Assembly: GCA_049694275.1 (NCBI GenBank)
Contig: JBAVQS010000186.1
Span: forward strand, 1 to 27,281
From: JBAVQS01 sp049694275
GTDB taxonomy: Bacteria > Chloroflexota > Anaerolineae > UBA4142 > SHND01
Reading direction: 5' to 3'
DNA length: 27,281 bases
The number at the start of each line of letters is the position of its first letter. The first letter of the stretch is position 1. The notes under the pieces are model-generated. The model was given only the letters and a program-made list of their open reading frames with translations, had not been told where the DNA came from and did not search any database. Positions 22,522 through 27,281 of this stretch are shown piece after piece. A program made the position numbers and the translations under genes.

Positions 22522-23687
22522 TTCCCTACGGCGATTTCAGTTATTTCGCGCTGATGCTATATCCCGTGATCCCGACGATTATCCTGGGATTATTGGGGCG
22601 CATCAACTGGCGCTGGGTGTTTTTTATCACGCTGGTTGTCCTGGCAGTCCAGTTCGCGCGGGGGCTCAACATTCTGCCGGAGACAACCGTTCTCGAATTA
22701 TGGTTGGTGCTGGCCTATGCAGTCCCCGAGCTGGCGGTTGCGGAGGGATTTCTCTATTTGCGCAAGCGCGCCAAAAATAAATGGGTCTATTACGGCGCAC
22801 TCGGGCTGTCGCTCCTGCCGTTGGTGATCTCCAAATTCACACCCCTGGTCGCGCCCAAATCGCTGATTGGCTTTCTCGGCATCTCATACGTAACTTTTCG
22901 CAGCCTCGACGTCATCTTTGGCATCCAGGATGGGTTGATTACGACCCTGCCGCCGCTGCAATATCTCGGCTTTGTCTTTTTCTTTCCGACGATCTCGTCC
23001 GGTCCCATCGATCGCTTTCGCCGCTTTTCCAAAGACTGGGAACACACCCGCACCCGCCCCGAGTTTCTGCAGGACCTCGACGGCGCCGTCCATCGCCTCT
23101 TTACCGGCTTTCTTTACAAGTTCATCCTGGCGGCGCTGATCAAGACCTATTGGCTGGACCCCATGTCCAAAGGATCGGACGTGGGCACGATCCTTATGTA
23201 CATGTATGCCTATAGTTTTTATCTCTTTTTTGATTTCGCGGGATACACCCAGTTTGCGCTCGCCTTTAGCTACCTGTTCGGCATCCACAGCCCCGAGAAT
23301 TTCAATCGCCCCTTTCTCGCCAAGGACATTCGGGATTTCTGGAATCGCTGGCACATGAGCCTCTCGTCCTGGTTCCGCGATCACATCTATATGCGGTTCG
23401 TGATTGCGGCGACCAAGGGCAAATGGTTCAAGGGAAAATACACCGCCTCTTACCTCGGCTTTTTCGTCATGTTCGGCTTGATGGGGCTCTGGCATGGTCC
23501 CGCCCCGCAATATCTCATCTACGGGGCATACCATGCGGTCCTCTTTACCTTCTTTGATTGGTTCCAGCGGTGGAACAAAGTCCACAAGCTCTGGGGTGAG
23601 AGCCTCGTTTACCAGGTGTGTGGCATTTTCCTCACCTTTAACGCCGTCTGCTTTGGTTTTTTGATTTTTTCGGGCAGGTTGTTCTAA
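22518..23687 (+). CDS. dltB: D-alanyl transfer protein DltB (MBOAT)
   Basis: A 389-residue membrane-bound O-acyltransferase that forms the tunnel through which DltC hands D-alanine across the membrane. It has about 11 hydrophobic segments. The MBOAT signature FWNRWHMSLSSWFRDHIYMR (His279) and the second conserved His326 in GLMGLWHGPAPQYL are both present. Last gene of the operon; transcription ends at the hairpin at 23717-23740, where it meets the leftward block. Confidence 0.95.
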   Translation: MIPYGDFSYFALMLYPVIPTIILGLLGRINWRWVFFITLVVLAVQFARGLNILPETTVLELWLVLAYAVPELAVAEGFLYLRKRAKNKWVYYGALGLSLLPLVISKFTPLVAPKSLIGFLGISYVTFRSLDVIFGIQDGLITTLPPLQYLGFVFFFPTISSGPIDRFRRFSKDWEHTRTRPEFLQDLDGAVHRLFTGFLYKFILAALIKTYWLDPMSKGSDVGTILMYMYAYSFYLFFDFAGYTQFALAFSYLFGIHSPENFNRPFLAKDIRDFWNRWHMSLSSWFRDHIYMRFVIAATKGKWFKGKYTASYLGFFVMFGLMGLWHGPAPQYLIYGAYHAVLFTFFDWFQRWNKVHKLWGESLVYQVCGIFLTFNAVCFGFLIFSGRLF

Positions 23688-23716
23688 CCAAATGCTCGCT
23701 CCGTAAAAATCGAACG

Positions 23717-23740
23717 CCCACCCGGTGATTGCTAGGTGGG
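23717..23740. terminator. Bidirectional terminator between dltB and cmk
   Basis: CCCACC (23717-23722) and GGTGGG (23735-23740) form a 6-bp stem with a 12-nt loop. On the + strand TATTCTAATTT follows. On the - strand a T5 run (the A5 at 23705-23709) follows. It lies between convergent genes, and base composition changes here from GC-rich to AT-rich. The remaining 113 bp before cmk hold nothing I can identify. Confidence 0.6.
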
Positions 23741-23853
23741 TATTCTAATTTGTAATAATCAATTTCTTGCCGATTAACAACCTAAATTCCGCACACAATT
23801 GTCAGGAGTACATGTGAAATAGTGTCATACAGATTCTAATCGAATGCCCTTCG

Positions 23854-24528
23854 TTATTTGAGAATTAATCGCATTATTTTCTCGACCGTCTCTTCAATCG
23901 TCAGTCCAGTATTATCCAAATAGAAAGCATCCGGCGCTCGGCTAAGAGGGGCTGTGGTCCTCGTTAAGTCGATGGAATCCCGTCGTAAAATATCTTCCCG
24001 CAGTTGTTCAAAGGTGCTACTAGCACTCTTGATATTCCGCTCATTTAGCCGCCGACGTGCTCTTTCATCGATTGCTGCATCAAGATAGATCTTCAGATCC
24101 GCATTGGGCAGAACTACCGTGCCGATATCACGTCCGGTCATGATGACATTCCCGCGCTCTCCAATCCGACGCTGTTGCTTTGTCAGTTCTGCACGAACCA
24201 TAGGATAAGCTGAAACTCTTGGTACATACTTATCTACCTCAGGAGAGTAGAGTTCTGCCGTAACATCTCTGCCGTCACACAATACAATTAAGCCACGCCC
24301 ACCAAAACCTTTTGCTTTTTGCACATCAATATTTAGCGAACATGCCAAACGGGTGATCGCGATTTCGTCTGAAATGGGAGTTTGGCACCCTAGAGCGGCT
24401 AAGGTAACAGCACGGTACATAACCCCAGTGTCAAAGTAGAGGTAGTTAAGCCGTTCGGCTAGGAGTTTTCCTACTGTGCTTTTGCCGGCCGCAGCAGGTC
24501 CATCTATGGCAATTATGAGAGGTTGCAT
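23854..24528 (-). CDS. cmk: Cytidylate kinase
   Basis: A 224-residue CMP/dCMP kinase transferring phosphate from ATP to (d)CMP in the cytosol. The P-loop GPAAAGKST is at 10-18. FDTGVMYRA, the NMP-binding insert, GRDIGTVVLPNADLKIYLDA, RARRRL and the lid-region RRDSIDLTRTTAPLSRAPDA follow in family order, and length is normal. The ATG at 24528 is preferred over the in-frame GTG at 24540, although no strong SD is visible. It follows the DGQHR gene by 100 bp on the same strand. Codon and base composition are AT-richer than the genes to the left, like the rest of this block, so it may be a transferred or second copy. Confidence 0.95.
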   Translation of the reverse strand: MQPLIIAIDGPAAAGKSTVGKLLAERLNYLYFDTGVMYRAVTLAALGCQTPISDEIAITRLACSLNIDVQKAKGFGGRGLIVLCDGRDVTAELYSPEVDKYVPRVSAYPMVRAELTKQQRRIGERGNVIMTGRDIGTVVLPNADLKIYLDAAIDERARRRLNERNIKSASSTFEQLREDILRRDSIDLTRTTAPLSRAPDAFYLDNTGLTIEETVEKIMRLILK

Positions 24529-24628
24529 TGCTACACCCACATCATAGAAGAGAGATATTTGTAGATAAATCTGTCCGCTTGACTAAAAGGACAAGAAACA
24601 TATCCGATCAGTGAGGAACTCAGATCTA

Positions 24629-25744
24629 CTACTCAGGAACTATTTCAGGTATGTTTTGCAAGAGGTCCTTGTAAAGATGCTGATCCCCTCCAGATTCTGT
24701 ATAATCCGGTTTTGCAAAATCTTCATCTTGTAGCGGAATACCATCTAAAATTCTGGAGAAGTCTTCCTTGGATGGGTTGCTGTCTCGGTCGGCTAAAACG
24801 CGAAAAATATTGGGGAGTACTCGCATAAAGACCTTAAACCCCGTGGCTTTAGGGAGAATGTTATTCGTTCTTCGTTGATTCCACGCGATGGCCCACCGAT
24901 CCCTTATCGCGCCGAAGTAGTTCCAAAGAATTAATGCGATTTCAGCATCTTTACCCTCAAGAAACTTCTTTCTGAAAATAAGCTCCTCTTCTTGCTTAGA
25001 AGAAACACTTGGCAGCGGTCTACTCTCCCTAAGTGCCTCGCGATCTTCGATTGCTTTGCTTTCATTGCCGGATATGAGGTTAGCCACGCTTGTGGCAAAC
25101 GTCGCTTGAGTTATGACTTGCTTCTCGCGTTGTGCGGCGTTTGCTGTACCAAGGATCTTAATGCGTTGGTAAAAAGGGCTACCCTCTCGTGTGTTTAGCA
25201 GCCTTGCTATATCGTGAGCGGTTTTTTGAGGGCTAGGATATTTTGCATACTCATAGAGATCGTATAGCAGTGATTTATTGACTCTTGTCTGAGCGAGATT
25301 AATGGTTGCAAATAGTAGCGCTTGATCTTCAATGTCCATGTCAACAAAGATTGTTGCAATTACTTGGAAGACCTTGCCTTCTTCTAGATATTTGAGGCCC
25401 TCGATTCGATGTTGGCCATCAAGAACATGTGCAACATGAGGGGCATCATTGAGTTGCATTTTTCTTGATGTTTCATCATACATTGCATCAACAGATGAAA
25501 CGGTGAGCACCACGGAGTTGGGGAATGACGGATCGAGCGAATTAACGTATTTTTTCAGTTCGGAGACTCTGCGCTCCGACAGTCGACGCTGTATGCCGAG
25601 ATACTTATCAAGTTCTTCGTCTGCTAGCTCTCGCATGTCGGATTGCGATATTCTCACCAAGTCGCGCGAATCCAATAGGCCGACGTAGAACACGCCTATT
25701 GGCTGATGGACCTCGAGACATGGAAAATCAATATACTGGTCCAT
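24629..25744 (-). CDS. DGQHR-domain protein (DndB-like, ParB-related fold)
   Basis: A 371-residue protein with the diagnostic DGQHR at 109-113 (HVLDGQHRIEGLKYLEEG) and the downstream FATINLAQTRVNKSLLYDLYE (145-165) typical of the family. DGQHR proteins include DndB of DNA phosphorothioation islands and many uncharacterised relatives in mobile and defence regions. They are thought to bind DNA or nucleotides through a ParB-like fold. The N-terminal part (about 30-75) has an SERRVSELKKYV segment also seen in relatives. The remaining 200 residues match nothing I recognise. No dndA/C/D/E genes are visible. It starts 3 bp after the membrane protein stop, with AAGGGAAA as SD, so the two are translationally coupled. 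Confidence 0.88.
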   Translation of the reverse strand: MDQYIDFPCLEVHQPIGVFYVGLLDSRDLVRISQSDMRELADEELDKYLGIQRRLSERRVSELKKYVNSLDPSFPNSVVLTVSSVDAMYDETSRKMQLNDAPHVAHVLDGQHRIEGLKYLEEGKVFQVIATIFVDMDIEDQALLFATINLAQTRVNKSLLYDLYEYAKYPSPQKTAHDIARLLNTREGSPFYQRIKILGTANAAQREKQVITQATFATSVANLISGNESKAIEDREALRESRPLPSVSSKQEEELIFRKKFLEGKDAEIALILWNYFGAIRDRWAIAWNQRRTNNILPKATGFKVFMRVLPNIFRVLADRDSNPSKEDFSRILDGIPLQDEDFAKPDYTESGGDQHLYKDLLQNIPEIVPE

Positions 25745-25747
25745 ATT

Positions 25748-26365
25748 TTAGTTTCCCTTGGGTTGGGCTTTGTCCACAAGATCATTAAATTTCGCACGGA
25801 GATCTTCCGGAGGTTGTTTTAGGAGCTTCTTTACATCCTCTTCGTTCGGATCCGACCGGGAATTATCGATCACTGTTATTAAATAACTCATGAACAAGGT
25901 TATGCCCAAGACGATGATTGAGGCCCAGATGAATGCATCTTGATCAAGCTCGCCTGGATTAGGAGTAATAGCGAGCTCAGTCGCTAATGCGAACATAATA
26001 GTCGAGAATACTAGAAGAGAAACGTCAATGATTAGAAAGAGATGAAATCCTGGAAACTGCCGATTGCTATCTAGGTCAGTCTCTTTGATTCCGACGATGG
26101 ACGCAATTGATTTAGGCAGGCCACCTCTTCGACCCATAACATAGATAGCCCCAGAAAGCATTGCCGCACTGTACAGAAAAAATTCACCGCGTCCTGCAAA
26201 CGTAGCCCAGGTAATGAATCTCTGATTGCTCTTAACAAAGAAAAGAATAGTTAGCAGCCCCCACAAGGGGAAAAAGGTACCTAATGCATTCCAAGTAAGC
26301 CAGATAAGCGCATTTACCCAATGCCTACTTGATACGCGAAATGTGGAGCGAAGTAATGTCCTCAT
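25748..26365 (-). CDS. Four-helix hypothetical membrane protein
   Basis: I do not recognise a family. A 205-residue protein with a basic N-terminus and four hydrophobic segments at about 15-43, 61-78, 105-133 and 144-166. A charged cytoplasmic tail follows (about 167-205, EEDVKKLLKQPPEDLRAKFNDLVDK) that looks helical. There is no signal peptide or enzyme motif. GAGG lies 6 nt before the ATG. It precedes the DGQHR gene by 3 bp, so the two products are expected at matched levels. A small membrane protein coupled to a predicted nucleic-acid sensor is the layout of many abortive-infection modules, but no sequence feature proves such a role. Confidence 0.75.
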   Translation of the reverse strand: MRTLLRSTFRVSSRHWVNALIWLTWNALGTFFPLWGLLTILFFVKSNQRFITWATFAGRGEFFLYSAAMLSGAIYVMGRRGGLPKSIASIVGIKETDLDSNRQFPGFHLFLIIDVSLLVFSTIMFALATELAITPNPGELDQDAFIWASIIVLGITLFMSYLITVIDNSRSDPNEEDVKKLLKQPPEDLRAKFNDLVDKAQPKGN

Positions 26366-26480
26366 GAAGACCTCGGTTCATGTGTGCGATTGCTGAGAGG
26401 CGAACAGGATGCTAAATACGAGATGGTCTTGAAGCTTATTCAAGGGTCGGATTTGTTAGAATTTCCTTTCAGGATTATGG

Positions 26481-26861
26481 TCAGTCACTGCATCTCTCTT
26501 CTATATTCGAGATGCTGACTATCCCCACTATTCTGTTATTAGAATCTCGTACAAGTAAATGCGCTTGTTGAGAGAATCGCATATGCTCTCTCACTTGCGC
26601 ACAATCCCAATCGGCTTCAGCTACATATTCGACGGGTTCTGCGATCTCCCACGCTTTTATCTTATTAGGATCCTTTCCGGAGATCCGAAATTCCTCCGCC
26701 TGATGATATTTCAGTTCTCGCCAATTGGAACGGCCCATAGAGGGTTCGATAAAAACGCTGTGTACTACCCTCAGCTTATCAATTGCTTCTCGCATTGTCG
26801 CATTTGATTTGAGCCGGACCATCCTATCATAGGGAGTCATTATCTCGAGCACTGTGGCCAT
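26481..26861 (-). CDS. CBS-domain protein
   Basis: A 126-residue protein made of a CBS pair. The first half, starting VLEIMTPYDRMVRL, is interrupted by a roughly 40-residue insert (about 35-75). The second half is canonical (PVEYVAEADWDCAQVREHM, then QQAHLLVRDSNNRIVGIVSISNIEE). CBS pairs sense adenine nucleotides or related ligands and are usually regulatory. AGAGGAG upstream of the ATG gives a strong ribosome-binding site. It leads the leftward block; the next gene lies 115 bp away, a gap with only a small hairpin (CTTGAA/TTCAAG on the - strand). A partner protein is unknown. Confidence 0.85.
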   Translation of the reverse strand: MATVLEIMTPYDRMVRLKSNATMREAIDKLRVVHSVFIEPSMGRSNWRELKYHQAEEFRISGKDPNKIKAWEIAEPVEYVAEADWDCAQVREHMRFSQQAHLLVRDSNNRIVGIVSISNIEERCSD

Positions 26862-26904
26862 TGAAGTCTCTCCTCTTGGGATTGTTTGAAGACGGGTAGC
26901 ACTG

Positions 26905-26910
26905 ATTATA
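26905..26910 (-). promoter_or_regulatory. -10 box for the leftward CBS gene block
   Basis: On the minus strand TATAAT lies 44 bp upstream of the CBS start codon. No convincing -35 is seen at 16-18 bp; the expected position falls in the repeated TTGACTC motifs of the adjacent IS end. The IS may have displaced or supplied upstream promoter sequence. Confidence 0.45.
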
Positions 26911-26926
26911 CATCATTTCGAATGTT

Positions 26927-27036
26927 TTGACTCACCGCTCGATTTGACTCATTAAGAATGTTACCGAAAATGATTCGTTGCCTAATGGGAAATTGTTACC
27001 CAAATTAGTATCGTTGACTCACGGGAAAATGTTACT
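26927..27036 (+). mobile_element. IS left end with repeated transposase-binding-like motifs
   Basis: TTGACTCA occurs at 26927, 26944 and 27014, with a variant TTGCCTAAT at 26978. Each of the last three is followed by a GTTAC core (26960, 26995, 27031), so the compound motif recurs about every 35 bp. It lies just upstream of a transposase-like gene. The pattern fits multiple transposase-binding sites in an element terminus. The outer end is not sharply defined; no target duplication can be judged because the right end is outside the window. Confidence 0.65.
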
Positions 27037-27056
27037 CCCAATCAGGAGTCCTTTTT

Positions 27057-27281
27057 GTGAGTCATACCAAACCGTCTGCCCAGTATCTCGAAAAACTGCG
27101 GGAGCGTTATGCGCACGCCGCCAAGAAAGAGCGCGGTCACATCCTCGACGAATGCGTCGCCACGACCGGCTATCATCGCAAACATGCGATTGCCCTCTTG
27201 GGGGGACACCGGCACCATCGCGCCCCGACAAAACCGATCCGGCGACCACGCGCCCGCTTCTATACCGATGAAGACCAGCGC
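27057..27281 (+). CDS. IS transposase / integrase-type, N-terminal fragment (runs off right edge)
   Basis: The first 75 codons of a transposase-like gene. It starts with GTG, with AGGAG (27044-27048) 8 nt upstream. The visible part is a basic helix-turn-helix type N-terminus with LRERYAHAAKKERGHILDE and VATTGYHRKHAIALLGG, then a His/Arg-rich linker. The TGYHRKHAI pattern is typical of the N-terminus of rve-type (DDE integrase-core) transposases. The catalytic domain lies beyond the window, so the IS family cannot be fixed. Its GC-rich codon use differs from the AT-rich block beside it. Confidence 0.75.
   Translation, partial: MSHTKPSAQYLEKLRERYAHAAKKERGHILDECVATTGYHRKHAIALLGGHRHHRAPTKPIRRPRARFYTDEDQR

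Noticed and set aside
24629..25744. A complete Dnd phosphorothioation system around the DndB-like gene
   Set aside because: No dndA, C, D or E homologue is in the window; only the DGQHR motif is shared.
26927..27036. CRISPR array from the repeated TTGACTCA motifs
   Set aside because: Repeats are short and degenerate, with about 35-bp period and similar rather than unique spacers, and no cas genes are present. They fit an IS terminus better.

Overview
The window looks like one contig piece from a GC-rich, probably Chloroflexota (Anaerolineae-like) bacterium. That placement is an inference from gene content (complex I genes interleaved with DinB-family genes, a generic HNH protein, MFS/GNAT pairs, a permuted dlt cluster) and was not tested by alignment. 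Most genes read rightward, are GC-rich and sit in tight operons with 4-bp ATGA overlaps. From about 23.7 kb to 26.9 kb base composition is visibly more AT-rich and all genes read leftward, ending at an insertion-sequence end.

Layout. (1) 1-2.55 kb: the 3' part of a copper-type P-ATPase, a small membrane ORF, a SAM methyltransferase with a -10 box almost touching its ATG, and a 59-aa YHS metal-binding protein closed by a strong terminator. (2) 2.56-11.7 kb: a complex I operon under a near-consensus promoter, in the order nuoA-E-H-DinB-J-K-L-M-DinB-N. It lacks nuoB, C, D, F, G and I, and one DinB gene occupies the usual nuoI position. (3) 11.7-14.0 kb: a GAF-type free methionine-(R)-sulfoxide reductase, then tRNA-Lys(UUU) and RNase P RNA only 11 nt apart behind one promoter, a Cys-rich small protein, and an HNH protein ending in a perfect 30-bp palindrome. 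(4) 14.0-18.0 kb: a consensus promoter driving a 27-codon mini-ORF inside a foldable leader, two near-identical tandem terminators, then an MFS transporter with a perfect Shine-Dalgarno. A tandem-GNAT acetyltransferase and a second MFS transporter follow. (5) 18.0-23.7 kb: a complete D-alanylation operon in the permuted order dltC-D-D-X-A-B with two dltD paralogues. (6) 23.7-27.3 kb: a leftward low-GC block, CBS protein -> four-TM membrane protein -> DGQHR-domain protein -> cytidylate kinase. It is bounded by a bidirectional terminator on the left and an IS with repeated subterminal motifs on the right.

How the genes work together. The nuo cluster encodes the whole membrane arm (A, H, J, K, L, M, N) of a proton-pumping NADH:quinone oxidoreductase plus NuoE; the rest must lie elsewhere. 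The dlt cluster has every part needed to activate D-alanine (A), carry it (C), move it outward (B, X) and transfer it (D). The best candidates for undescribed biology are the membrane-protein/DGQHR cassette beside the IS, the attenuator-like leader of the first MFS gene, and the DinB genes inside the nuo operon.
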